Shown piece after piece: positions 1 to 11,440 of a stretch of 64,000 nt of DNA. The notes beneath the pieces were generated by a model. That model had not been told where the DNA came from and made no database searches. It saw nothing but the letters and a program-made list of their open reading frames with translations. The position numbers and the translations under genes were made by a program. Origin of the DNA: Luzula sylvatica (Eukaryota; Streptophyta; Magnoliopsida; Poales; Juncaceae). Numbering within the stretch: the stretch's first letter is position 1; the number at the start of each line of letters is the position of its first letter. The stretch covers positions 25,365,447 to 25,429,446 of the forward strand of contig OX326959.1 of NCBI GenBank assembly GCA_946800325.1, read 5' to 3'.

Positions 1-356
1 TGAGTACTTGTGTTTTTGTTCACGTACTTGATTTCGTCTCGACACACAATCATACATATATTGGTATGCATGACAACAATGTATGCTATATAACCATTCT
101 TGTAGTGATGTTAGAAATATAATTCAATAAAAAAAATATTTTTTTCTAATTTAAATGCCCCGATTAACAAGACCTTTCGTTCCTCTAATTAACGGGCCTT
201 TATAATAAACTACCGGGCTTTTGAATCCGACAAGATCCGGCTCGAAAGACCATCTAACCCGATCCAAATATCTCTTCTCTTCCCTTTCTCTCTCGCAATC
301 AACGAACTCATCTGATCGATCTAGCTAGGGTTAGGGTTTCTGGACACCGAGCAACA
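1..356. other. 5' flank and promoter of the KIN17 gene
   Basis: No gene is visible here. The last 150 bases are less AT-rich than the rest and include GGGCC/GGGCT-type motifs near 195 and 214 and a pyrimidine-rich leader (CTCTTCTCTTCCC near 270) before the start codon. A telo-box is annotated separately. Confidence 0.6.
331..339 (+). promoter_or_regulatory. telo-box (TTAGGGTTT) just upstream of the KIN17 start
   Basis: TTAGGGTTT, the reverse of AAACCCTAA, lies 18 bases before the ATG. Telo-boxes near transcription starts are well known in plant genes for translation, ribosome biogenesis and DNA replication or repair. This fits a housekeeping nucleic-acid-binding protein. Activity is inferred from position only. 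Confidence 0.5.
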
Positions 357-1703
357 ATGGGTAAGAACGAATTCCTGACGCCAAAGGCAATCGCGAATAG
401 GATCAAGGCGAAAGGATTGCAAAAGCTTAGATGGTATTGTCAGATGTGTCAAAAACAATGTCGAGACGAGAACGGCTTCAAGTGTCATTGCATGAGCGAG
501 TCGCATCAGCGTCAGATGCAGGTCTTCGGCCAGAATCCGCACCGGATTGTCTCTGGCTATTCCGAGGAGTTCCAGCAAGGTATCATGGATCTTCTGAAAC
601 GAGCTCATAGATTTTCTCGTATTGCCGCCACTGTCGTTTACAACGAGTATATCAATGACAGACATCATGTTCATATGAACTCCACAAAGTAATTTTCTAC
701 TTCCTATCATGAATTTGAATTTTAACTTTTTTTGTTAATTTTTTGTTAATTTGATTTGAATTTCTGTTCTTACAGGTGGGCGACATTGACGGAATTCGTG
801 AAACATTTAGGTCGCGAAGGTCTCTGTAAAGTCGAAGATACACCAAAAGGATGGTTCATAACGTATATAGATCGAGATTCAGAAACTATTTTCAAAGATC
901 GATTAAAGGCGAAGAGACTCAAAGCCGATTTAGTCGATGAAGAGAGACAGGAGAGAGTCATTCAAGCTCAGATCGAACGTGCCCAATCCTCTCTACCACA
1001 GACCGAACTGGAGGGGTCCAGTAGTCAGATCCCCAATGAAGATCCTGACAAAAATCTAAACGGAGGAAAGGTTGCGTTTTTGCTTCAACCCGTTTCGGGT
1101 GAAGGAAAAGGTGGGAAGAATAATGACGGAGTGAAATTAGGGTTTGAAGAGGAAATGGAGGGGTCCAGTAAGAAAGCAATGGAGGCGAAGGGTAAAAGCA
1201 AGAACGAGAAAACCTCGGTTTTGGACGAGTTGATGAAAGAAGAGGAAAATAAAAAGGAGAAGAGCAACCGAAAAGATTATTGGCTCTGCGAAGGAATTAT
1301 TGTCAAGGTAATAATTTTTATTTTTTTAATATAGAGAAAAGTTCGGGTTTTTTTGATAATTTTTCATGTTTGGTAATTACAGGTGATGAGCAAGTCGTTG
1401 GCTGAGAAGGGATATTACAAGGAAAAAGGAGTGGTAAAAAAGGTGATAGATAAATACACTGGGGAAATCGAAATGCTGGAAAATAAACACAAGTTGAGAA
1501 TCGATCAGGAGGAATTGGAAACGGTAATCCCGCAAATTGGAGGAATTGTGAGGATTGTGAACGGAGCGTATAGGGGCTCCAACGCGAGACTTTTGGCTGT
1601 GAATACGAGTAAATTTTGCGCAAAGGTCCAGATTGAGAAAGGGGTTTATGATGGTAGGGTTTTGCCTGCTGTGGAGTACGAAGATATTTGTAAGATTGCA
1701 TGA
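357..1703 (+). CDS. KIN17: KIN17 DNA/RNA-binding zinc-finger protein, 3 exons
   Basis: Three exons are supported by reading frame and GT-AG borders: 357-688, 776-1307 and 1383-1703. They give 394 residues, slightly shorter than the roughly 410 usual in plants. The protein starts MGKNEFLTPKAIANRIKAKG and has a C2H2-type zinc finger (C28, C31, H44, H50). The winged-helix domain follows (about 51-160, including HMNSTKWATLTEF across the first intron). The middle is charged and low in complexity, with an EGSS motif twice. The C-terminal SH3/KOW-like region lies in exon 3 (GGIVRIVNGAYRGSN). KIN17 is a conserved nuclear protein linked to DNA damage response, replication and pre-mRNA splicing, so function is transferred from the family. 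The start ATG lies in a normal plant context (CAACAATGG). The reading frame is intact; the variable middle suggests no more than normal drift. Confidence 0.96.
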
Positions 1704-2690
1704 TATTTATATTGGTGTGTTTGTTTATAACATGTTTTAAATATTTGGAAGGTTGAGTTATGTTTATTGACTAGAAACAAATTTGAATGTGTTAAGTTAT
1801 ATTATATCAATACATTTGAAATTATAATAAATTAATGGCTATATCTTGAAATTTTTACTCTCCATTCTCTCCAAATAAAAAAGTAAAATTTCTGATAACC
1901 ATCTCATTTGTGGAATTCAATTTCAAGTGATTTTTTTTACATATAGGCAATTGATATAGGGCAAGTATATAGATAAAAAAGCTAAAATAAAAGATGTATA
2001 TATGGGTACATTGGAAGTAAAGAAAAATAATCTGTAATGTAAAAAGAAATACACAAAGATTGCAAATGTATGAATATATTCGAAGTTATTTGGGGAGTAT
2101 ACATAAATAATATATAATACATAGGCAGATCTTCATGTTTGATAAAATCAACCATGAATCTCTCGTCGTATTCTTAAATTTTAGTCTTCATCTTCGTTTG
2201 CTTCTCTTCAGAAGTTTCTAGGGGAAATGAGACGGTCATGAGAGAGAAACGAAAATAAGAGCTTCTAATGAAGTATGGAAAAATAATTTGAATAGACACG
2301 GTTTACTTGGTTTATGCAAAACATGTTTATTTGAATATATAATTTCATCTAGACCATCACATAAATTTTGCAAGAAATGTAACGTATAATAAGTAATAAC
2401 ATAGAATAATAATAGTGTAATAACATGAGTAATTCTTCAATGCATCAAAAAACTTAATGACATTTTTGATGAATTTAATCCTAGCCCTATAATCATAAAA
2501 GGGTAAATTCGGGAAGAAACAAACTCAACCGGATAAAAAGCCACAGATCCTTTTGCATTTACTAACCTTCTTTTATTGGGAATGACAAATTAATTATAGC
2601 ACACTAGGAAATTTACTAACCTTTTGCGAATTTTTAATGTAATTTTTTGTATTAGATAAAATATTATGTATTCAATTATTAATTGTTATT
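1704..2690. other. AT-rich 3' flank of KIN17, no gene seen
   Basis: No open frame with recognisable similarity was found on either strand. AATAAA-like runs just after the stop (for example AATAAATT near 1827) could serve for polyadenylation. The end of this stretch grades into the AT-rich minisatellite. Confidence 0.6.
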
Positions 2691-2699
2691 TGTTATGTT

Positions 2700-4200
2700 T
2701 ACAGAAAATATCATAAAACAAATATGAAAATTAATAAATGTGTAATTTGATATAATATCATAAAATAAATTAATGAATATCACAAAACAAATATGAAAAT
2801 TATAAAATGCGTAAAGCATGATATAAATTAATGAAATTATAAAATAAATATGAAATCATATCATAAAATAAATTAATGAATATCACAAAACAAATATGAA
2901 AAAATTATGAAATACGTAAAGCATTATATAAATTAATGAATATCAAATCACAAAATAAATATGAAATCTTAAAATCATAAAATAAATTATTAAAAATCAT
3001 AAAATAAATATGAAAACATGATATAAATATTAATATAATTAAGGTAGAACATGATATAAAGATCATAAAATAAATTATTAAATGTCTTTACGCATTTAAT
3101 ATTTTTTTTCATATTTGTTTTGTGATATTCATTAATTTATTTTATGATATGATAAAATAAATTAATGAATATCACAAAACAAATATGAAAAAATTATTAA
3201 ATGCGTAAAGCATGATATAAATTAATGAATATCAAATCACAAAATAAATATCAAATCATAAAATAAATATCAAATCACAAAATAAATATGAAATCATAAA
3301 ATCATAAAATAAATTATTAAAAATCATAAAATAAATACGAAAACATGATATAAATATTAATATAATTAAGGTAGAACATGATATAAAGATCATAAAATAA
3401 ATTATTAAATGGGTAAATGGGTAAAACATGATATAAATTAATGGATGCATGATATAAATTAATGGATATAATCGAATCATAAAATAAATATGGAAATTAT
3501 ATAAATATTAATATGTGTGATAGAAAGTCAAAGATGAGGTGGCTCATTGTGGGAGCTCAAATCATAAAATATTAATATGTGTGATAAAATCATAAAATAA
3601 ATTATTAAAAATCATAAAATAAATATAGAACATGATATAAAGATCATAAAATAAATTATTAAATGGTTAAATGGGTAATACATGATATAAATTAATGGAT
3701 ACATGATATAAGTTAATGGATATAATCAAATTATGAAATAAATATGAAAATTATATAAATATTAATATGTGTGATAGAAAGTCAAAGATGAGGTGACTCA
3801 TTGTGGGAGCTCAAATCATAAAATATTAATATGTGTGATAAAATCATAAAATAAATTATTAAAAATCATAAAATAAATATGAAAACATGATATAAATATT
3901 ATTATAATTAAGGTAGAACGTGATATAAAGATCATAAAATAAATTATTAAATGGTTAAATGGCTAAAACATGATATAAATTAATGGATACATGATATAAA
4001 TTAATGGATATAATCAAATCATAAAATAAATATGGAAATTATATAATATTAAAAATCATAAAATAAATATGAAAACATGATATAAATATTAATATAATTA
4101 AGGTAGAACATGATATAAAGATTATAAAATAAATTCTTAAATGGTTAAATTGGTAAAACATGATATAAATTAATGAATACATGATATAAATTAATGGATA
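2700..4200. repeat. AT-rich minisatellite built on ATAAAATAAATATGAAAATC-like words
   Basis: About 1.5 kb of short related words (ATCATAAAATAAAT, ATGATATAAATTAATG, AAGGTAGAACATGATATAAA) repeat in loose order. A higher-order period of 254 bp is visible where a less AT-rich block (GATAGAAAGTCAAAGATGAG) recurs at 3519 and 3773. AAGGTAGAAC recurs near 3041, 3368, 3910 and 4100. No coding potential is seen. It looks like a locally expanded tandem array, not a dispersed transposon. Confidence 0.8.
3086..3210. repeat. long hairpin (about 60-bp arms) inside the minisatellite
   Basis: The sequence starting CTTTACGCATTTAAT at 3086 is mirrored by ATTAAATGCGTAAAG ending at 3210. The arms pair almost without mismatch down to a loop of about 6 bases (GATATG) near 3148. 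The array switches strand here: repeat words read as reverse complement on the left arm only. Confidence 0.8.
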
Positions 4201-4436
4201 TCGCCGTTAATAATCAAGATAAGAATGATGATGTGACTTCATGAGGAGGCTCAAAGATATGTGTAAAATAAGGAGGTGGGTTAATTGATGATGTATACAG
4301 TGCATGATCACAAAAAATTATAAATTAAAGTTAAAACAGAATATCGTCGTGTGTATTAAAATTATGGAATATCGGCATGTGTATTAAAATTATTATTATT
4401 TTTGAGCATTGAAACATTATGTTGACAATAAATTTG

Positions 4437-4560
4437 ATATATTTGACTTGCCACTATTAACATCTATTATAATTAAAAATAATTTACACTTAAATTGTGA
4501 TATATTTGACTTGACACTATTGACATCTATTATAATTAAAAATAATTTACACTTAAAATT
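4437..4560. repeat. two-copy tandem duplication, unit about 61 bp
   Basis: TGATATATTTGACTTGCCAC and TGATATATTTGACTTGACAC each begin a unit that continues through CATCTATTATAATTAAAAAT to ACACTTAAA. The two copies differ by a few bases. The function is unknown. Confidence 0.75.
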
Positions 4561-5265
4561 GGTATAACGATACAAAAAATAATATATTCGTACCACAAAT
4601 GATGTATTGCTCCTAAAATAAAGTTGTCATCTTGAAATTCATATATTAAAATGTATATCAATACCGAAATGATATATAAACATTGGAAATATTATTTCGT
4701 CAGTAAAATGATATTATTTTCAATGAAAACAATATATTCACACAAAAATATCATATTAAAACCAAACATTGTATATTAGTGAAAGTCTATATTTGTCACC
4801 GAAAGTTATATATTAAATTAGAAATATAATATTACAATTAGAATGTATATTAACACCAAAAAACATTAGAAAATAGTAACACTAAATATATTAATAAAAT
4901 TTATAATTTTATAAAATATTATTTATGATAAAATTTAATATATGTAATTAGTTTTTTATTTTTTCGAAATGGATATTTTTAGTAAATAATATAATTATGA
5001 TATAGTAACTGTTTGAATGTCCGAAATTAATTTGTGATGGTATTTGTATTCGATAACATACAAACCGTATTCGTATTCGTATACCCGAACCGTATCATTT
5101 TTCAAACGATTACTGTTCGTATATTATCTGAGCCTTATGCATAGTTTTCTTTTCTAGAAAAACAAACATATTACATTATACGAATAATAATCGGATACGA
5201 CTCGGATATTATCCGCCCGAACCAAAATTAATATAATATTAATGCTAAAAATGATATAATGACAT
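4561..5265. other. AT-rich non-coding stretch with a faint CGGATACGG-type repeat remnant
   Basis: No gene is visible. Between about 5035 and 5225 there are words such as CCGTATTCGTATTCG and CGGATACGACTCGG. They resemble the interior of the hAT-like MITE at 54277-54875, but no ends or target duplications were found, so a decayed copy is only a guess. Confidence 0.4.
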
Positions 5266-5269
5266 CGGA

Positions 5270-6271
5270 GAATTGATTTTCAATTTTACGAAATTTTTAA
5301 AAAGTACAAATTGGTGTGATAGTCTTCTATTACGGAGTACTTTCATGACCAACCTGAAAACTGAGTAAGTTTCTTGTTTTATACTTCAATTTTAACATTA
5401 TGTAAAAAATATGATAATTGTTGTTGGAAGGTGTTAGACTTCACTATTAGCATTTTTGAAGGAATTTTTTAAAAATTGTGTGTGTTAGTCTTCCATTACG
5501 GAGTAATTTTGAGGACAACATGAAAATTGAGTATTTTGCTCGTGTTATACTTAAATTTTGACATTTTTTAGAAAATATGATAATTAATATTTTTTTAAGG
5601 TGTTAGACTTCAATTTTTTCATTTTTAAGGAATTTTTGAAAATTGAAATTTGTGTGCGTTAGTTTTCAATTACGAAGTACTTCGAGGAAAAACATGAAAA
5701 CTGAGTATTTTGCGCGTGTTATACTTCAATTTTGACATATTTTAGAAAATAGGATAATTGATATTTTTTGCAGGTGTTAGACTTCAATTTTTGAATTTTT
5801 ATGAAATTTTTTAAAAATAGAAATTTGTGTGTGTTAGTCTTATATTACGGAGTACTTTAATGACCAACATGGAAACTGAGTATTTTTCTCGTGTTATACT
5901 TCAATTTTGATATTTTTTAGAAAATAGGATATTAGATATTTTTTGAAGGTGTTCGACTTCACTTTTTTCATTTTAAATAAAATAAAATAAAAATAGAAAT
6001 TTATGTGTGTTAGTATTCTATAAGGGAGTACTTTAATGACCAACATAAAAAATGGGTATTTTGCTAATGTTATACTAAAATTATGACATCTTCAAACAAT
6101 ATGATAATTGATATTTTTAGAAGGTGTTAGACTTCAATTTATGCAAATTTAAGAAAAAAAAACAGAAATTTATTTGTGTAGTCTTCTATTACGGAATATT
6201 TCAAGAACACCATGAAAATTGAGTATTTTGTTTCGTGTTACACTTCACTTTTGACATATTTTGGAAAATAA
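5270..6271. repeat. satellite array block 1, monomer about 166-175 bp
   Basis: The word TTACGGAGTACTTT and its variants recur at about 5331, 5497, 5671, 5846, 6021 and 6190, spaced 166, 174, 175, 175 and 169 bases. Each monomer also contains GTGTTAGACTTCA, AGAAATTTGTGTGTGTTAG and CTCGTGTTATACTTCAATTT. Monomers differ at many positions, so the array is old or under weak homogenisation. It is broken at 6271 by the copia insertion and resumes in phase at 18293. Confidence 0.88.
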
Positions 6272-7332
6272 TGTTGGGAATTCACCCATCCTCGGGCCCG
6301 CGCAGCGGATATGAAGGCCCGGTCCGGTTCCCTAAATCCAAGATCACGCCATGACTTCGAGGGTACGATGCAAAGTAGGATAGACGATTACCAGCGTGAA
6401 ATTGATCACGCACGACGGGTTGATCGCTCGCATCCTTCTTTTCCTTCGGTGTCACGTTGGTGACTAGCCCGTACGTCCCATACCGCACGTCTCCCACCGT
6501 CTTGACACGCCTCGGGTTGTCTTCGTGCGTTCCATGCCCGCATGCTTCCACAGCCCGTTACTCGATTCGCTCGTTTCCGTCTCCGGCAGATTTCGTTCCT
6601 CCGAATCGATCACAACCGAAAGAGCCCCAGATGTTGCTCCTCTACTTGTATCCACCTTGACTCGTAAGACGTCGGTCGCGGGTGCAACTGCCTAGACGAT
6701 GCACCGGCGAACTTGCTCGATTGATTGATTCTCTATACCGGAAAACACCTTTTCACGGTTTCTCTCTTTTACACCCTTTCTCTCTCTAGAAAGTTGTCTC
6801 ACAATTCTCTGGAATATTCTGAATTAATTAACTGAATCAACCACACCAGATGAGAGAGAAAAATCCTATTTATATCATATAGGATTAGGATTGGCCAAAA
6901 GACATGTATATCCAATATACATTCTTTCACACAGAAAGTTGCATGTATCTGTCCAGTATTCTGTCCATACGAAATTGGTAAATTCCTCTGGCAGAAAATC
7001 ACCCAACACGAAAGTTGTAGATACTCTTATTATCTACTCGACCCAATTTGGCCTGGCCCATTGAAGTTCGTATGCAAAAGTTATGACTGTTTTACTAACT
7101 GTATGTCATACTGTTGCAGCCTTTCGGTATTTCATAGAAACGACATTGATACTTCGTTCATATGAAATATATTTCTATATGAAGGTTGTAGATAATCTTA
7201 TTATCTATCTAACCCAATTTGAACCATTCAAATTGGATTTTCCTACTGAAAGATATGACCACGAATGTACGCTTACATTCGTTTATCCTTGTGTACACTT
7301 TTACGGTTGATCCTGAAACTGTATTTCCTTCA
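6272..7332 (-). repeat. copia LTR, 3' LTR of the outer element
   Basis: Read on the plus strand it begins TGTTGGGAATTCACCC and ends CTGTATTTCCTTCA, so the element-sense LTR starts TGAAGGAAATACAG. It is about 1061 bp. The open frames here are LTR shadows that recur in every LTR copy in the window. Confidence 0.93.
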
Positions 7333-7343
7333 GTCTCCCACTC
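7333..7343 (-). other. polypurine tract of the outer copia element
   Basis: Directly beside the LTR, the minus strand reads GAGTGGGAGAC, a typical copia polypurine tract that primes plus-strand DNA synthesis. The same sequence sits beside the LTR of the copy at 48889 (49954-49964). Confidence 0.8.
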
Positions 7344-8297
7344 AATTTCAGATCTACCTAAAAGGTACTCATGCATATCCAATATGCACGATTTTAGAGA
7401 ATATAGCTCGCGTATCAAATACCAAGCTACGCACATCTTATGTGCAAATTTTATAATCAAGCCCGACTTAGTACGACTCGTTGTGTGACCAGGTAGGTTC
7501 GGTTAACGATGGCAATAGGCTGTTTCCATAGCACTACAAGCCCATGAGCGGGATCTAGTCACTCCATCATGGCTACCCATGTTAACACGAAGAATGATTG
7601 TGATCATTGTGCCTATCTCGAATAGCGGTCATTAGTTCTCTTGTTAGCGATATCCGTTAATCAAAAGGCATGGTTATAGTCATCCTTATATTTTGATTAA
7701 CTATACTTATTCCTCGAGTCCGAATTGAGTTAACAAATTTCAATCGATATTAACCGTTAATATCATTGACTGTGGCCACAGTTTTCGTTAATCAATTCAT
7801 CGAGTGGCCAAAGAGATATATCTTCCTTTCGGAATAAACAATTCCTATCTTGGAGACTCACATTGAATTCCGTGTTTCGGACAATACCCAATGATGACCG
7901 TTTTAACCCCCTGTTACGGTGAGCGTAAGATCATATCAAAGCATTGTGTTACGCACGTAACGCAATCAATGGTCCCCTCAAGTATGAAGAACCTAATACC
8001 TTACTCGTCGCGAGTCCATCTATAATGACTAAACCATGTCATGGTTTCGCGGCTTCGGTCATATCCATTATATGTCACCTAGCATATATCTACGTTCCCG
8101 ATTCGACAAACACCTTTGTCCTATGATTAGCAAAACATAATCATCTCCTCGGCTAACGTACTAGTGTACGCGTTCAGTCTATTCCCTTGTAATAGAAATG
8201 CTTCTCTCTTAAGCAAACTGACCCGCGACTAGGGATGTTTAGAAATTAAACTTTAAGTGTGACGGTTTCGCTGCACATGGTCCTCAACCATGTCGAC
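7344..8297 (-). mobile_element. 3' untranslated interior of the outer copia element
   Basis: This stretch is non-coding and almost identical to 49965-50918 in the second copia copy. It ends at ...CATGTCGAC, where the plus-strand LTR begins. In the other copy the same sequence runs on uninterrupted as GTCGACGTCCACAC, which marks the insertion point of the inner element. Confidence 0.85.
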
Positions 8298-9359
8298 TGA
8301 AGGAAATACAGTTTCAGGATCAACCGTAAAAGTGTACACAAGGATAAACGAATGTAAGCGTACATTCGTGGTCATATCTTTCAGTAGGAAAATCCAATTT
8401 GAATGGTTCAAATTGGGTTAGATAGATAATAACATTATCTACAACCTTCATATAGAAATATATTTCATATGAACGAAGTATCAGTGTCGTTTCTATGAAA
8501 TACCGAAAGGCTGCAACAGTATGACATACAGTTAGTAAAACAATCATAACTTTTGCATACGAACTCCAATTGGGCCAGGCCAAATTGGGTCGAGTAGATA
8601 ATAAGATTATATACAACTTTCGTGTTGGGTGATTTTCTGTCAGAGGAATTTACCAATTTCGTATGGACAAAATACTGGACAGATACATGCAACTTTCTGT
8701 GTGAAAGAGTGTATATTGGATATACATGTCTTTTGGCCAATCCTAATCCTATATGATATAAATAGGATTTTTCTCTCTCATCTGGTGTGGTTCATTCAGT
8801 TAATTAATTTAGAATATTCCAGAGAATTGTGAGACAACTTTCTAGAGAGAGAAAGGGTGTAAAGAGAGAGAAACCGTGAAAAGGTGTTTTCCGGTATAGA
8901 GAATCAATCAATCGAGCAAGTTCGCCGGTGCATCGTCTAGGCAGTTGCACCCGCGACCGACGTCTTACGAGTCAAGGTGGATACAAGTAGAGGAGCAACA
9001 TCTGGGGCTCTTTCGGTTGTGATCGATTCGGAGGAACGAAATCTGCCGGAGACGGAAACGAGCGAATCGAGTAACGGGCTGTGGAAGCATGCGGGCATGG
9101 AACGCACGAAGACAACCCGAGGCGTGTCAAGACGGTGGGAGACGTGCGGTATGGGACGTACGGGCTAGTCACCAACGTGACACCGAAGGAAAGAAGGATG
9201 CGAGCGATCAACCCATCGTGCGTGATCAATTTCACGTTGGTAATCGTCTATCCTACTTTGCATCGTACCCTCGAAGTCATGGCGTGATCTTGGATTTAGG
9301 GAACCGGACCGGGCCTTCATATCCGCTGCGCGGGCCCGGGGTCGGGTGAATTCCCAACA
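8298..9359 (+). repeat. copia LTR, 5' LTR of the inner element
   Basis: It starts TGAAGGAAATACAG and ends GGGTGAATTCCCAACA. It is the reverse complement of the LTRs at 6272 and 17231 with few differences. Inside are two units spaced 172 bp, each with the palindromic core GATAATAA-ATTATC (near 8426 and 8598). Confidence 0.93.
8757..8764 (+). promoter_or_regulatory. likely TATA box of the copia LTR (TATAAATA)
   Basis: TATAAATA lies in the middle of the LTR, followed by a CT-rich stretch (TTTTTCTCTCTCATC) of the kind seen at plant transcription starts. The same box is kept in every full copy of this LTR. The role is inferred from sequence and place. Confidence 0.6.
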
Positions 9360-9360
9360 G

Positions 9361-9372
9361 TGGTATCAGAGC
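9361..9372 (+). other. primer binding site for initiator-Met tRNA (inner copia)
   Basis: TGGTATCAGAGC starts two bases after the LTR end. It matches the 3' end of plant initiator methionine tRNA, the usual copia primer. An identical site in reverse is at 17218-17229. Confidence 0.92.
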
Positions 9373-9379
9373 GATCGCC

Positions 9380-11440
9380 ATCGATTCGAGGGTCGAATCA
9401 TAGTCGTATATTCGATATACGCACGGGTTATCAAAGTTCGTACCCGTTTGCATGATGATAGATTTAGAGATTCCAATTTCGTTAAAAATCACAAGTAGAA
9501 TTCACTAGAGATCAATCAAAAGTTGATTGAAAGTATCTAGGAATTATCGTGAAAAGGTTTCATGATTTATCGTTTCAGAAACGAGCGAAAACGGAAGAAA
9601 CGGCAAAATCTGCAGAAAATTAGAATACGAAACAGTGAGTAAAACTAAGATAATATTCAGTGGGAAACTCCAAATTGATTGGATCAAATTGGCGTAGTTA
9701 GATAATGAGATTATCTATGACTTTGATACAGAAAGTTTTTCCATTTGAACGAATTATCAGTGTCGTTTTTAAGGAATACTGAAATGGTGCGACTGTTTGA
9801 CATCCAGAGACTAAAACGTCCGTATATGTCGCATCGAAACTCCAATTGAGTCCAATCCAATTGGGTTAGTTAGATAATAATATTATCTAGAACTTTCGTT
9901 CACATTAGAAGTCGGTTGGAACAATTTAATATTTTCGTTTCAATAGAATACTGAAAAGGTGTCTGTAGTTTTCTGGTTGAAAAGGTGTCTATTGGATATA
10001 CTTACCTTTTCATTTGTCCGTATTTTACTAAAACTGATATAACTTTCAGTAGGAAACTCAGATTTGAATGATTCAAATTGGGTTAGTTAGATAATGAGAC
10101 TATCTAAAACTTTCATGTTCTAATATATTTCATTTGAGCGAAGTATCAGTGTCGTTCTAATGAAATACCGAAAGGGTGCGACCGTTTGACATAAAGTCAG
10201 TAAACCGGCTGTACCTTTCGGGTCCTAATTCCAATTGGGCTGGGCCAAATTGGGTTTGAAAGATAATAAGATTATCTACAATTTTCGTGTTAGTTGATTT
10301 TCTGTCAGAGGAATTTACCATTTTCGTTCTGACAGATTACTGAAAGGGTGTATGCAGTTTTCTGTTTGAAAAGGTGTATATGAGATATACATACCTTTAG
10401 GCCTATATTTATCTCTAATCAATTAATTCTATCATACTAGCATATTAGATAATTAATTATTTAGAATAATTAGTCTCCCTAAATAAATCATATGCATTTT
10501 GAAAATCTTGTGATAGTGATATAATATGATTATGTCACGAATTATTAAACATGAATGTCGTGATCCCTCATAATATTTAAGTCGTGGAAATGCCTTCCAT
10601 ATCATCAACCATCGAAATTGGTATCACAATATGTGTGCTTCTAGGCCTTCCTCATGCACACATGTTGATGGTATTAATGGGTGGCAAGCGTTAAATGGGG
10701 ACTTACGTGTTTCTAGGCCTTCGTCATGCACGTGAGTAGTTCATTTGAACGATACGTTTGATATGGTTATGACTTAACCGTCCAAACCAATCCGATTGGA
10801 GTTCGGGGCATAGTTAGAATGCACACACGGAACTGGGATTGTATGTGATACGATCCATCACCGAAATTCTAAAAGGTTCGAGAGTCGCATATGATGCGAT
10901 TGGATTATATCCTACCTAAATAAGCGAGATCCCACTCGATAGGCCTTCGTCACTTGTGGGAGGATTGCGAAATGTGGATCTCTGGTGTTATGGACTTGGA
11001 GTACCGTATCGGTATGAGGGTTATCGATTCGATAAAATAACACTATCATATAATCATCATATAAGCATATAGATTAAGTACGCACGGTTAGGAGCTTAAT
11101 CTTCGTCATCCGTTTAGAATTATGTTTTCAAGCAAACACCAAATATATATCGATGAGATCGATATGATAGATGGCTTTTGGGTCAGAATTACCTTAATTA
11201 ACCTTGATAGTCAAAGAATAGTTCTTAGACTTAAAGGAACGTGTTGGACACGGAAACGGTAGATTCGGGGCTCGAGGCTTTGGTTTTAGAGAAAGCCGGG
11301 TTCGATACACTTTAAGAAGGAATCGAACAATATTACATGCCTTGTGATGGCATGTGTAGACGCAAATTTCTCAAAATTGTTTTGAGAATTGGGGTGTATA
11401 TGAAAATAAAACACAACGCTCATGAAATAGTTTCAAGCGC
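9380..11440 (+). mobile_element. copia leader and eroded gag region
   Basis: There is no long open frame. Between 9655 and 10400 the leader repeats LTR-like units with the core GATAAT-(A/G)A(G/T)-ATTATC at about 9701, 9873, 10090 and 10262. Two of the intervals are exactly 172 bp, the same spacing as in the LTR. The rest (10430-11440) is unrecognised; gag would be expected here but no zinc knuckle could be read. Confidence 0.7.

Noticed and set aside
5035..5225. CGGATACGG-type repeat as an intact MITE
   Set aside because: No ends or duplications; only short words in common with 54277-54875.
5270..6271. Claim that the satellite is a functional centromere
   Set aside because: Only monomer length supports it. 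There are too few monomers in the window, they are diverged, and genes lie close by.
6282..6660. Small open frames (60-90 residues) seen at 6.3-6.7, 9.0-9.3, 17.2-17.6, 49.0-49.3 and 52.4-52.7 kb, identical between sites
   Set aside because: They are LTR sequence read in all frames. They recur because the LTR recurs, and they sit next to no promoter or conserved protein family.
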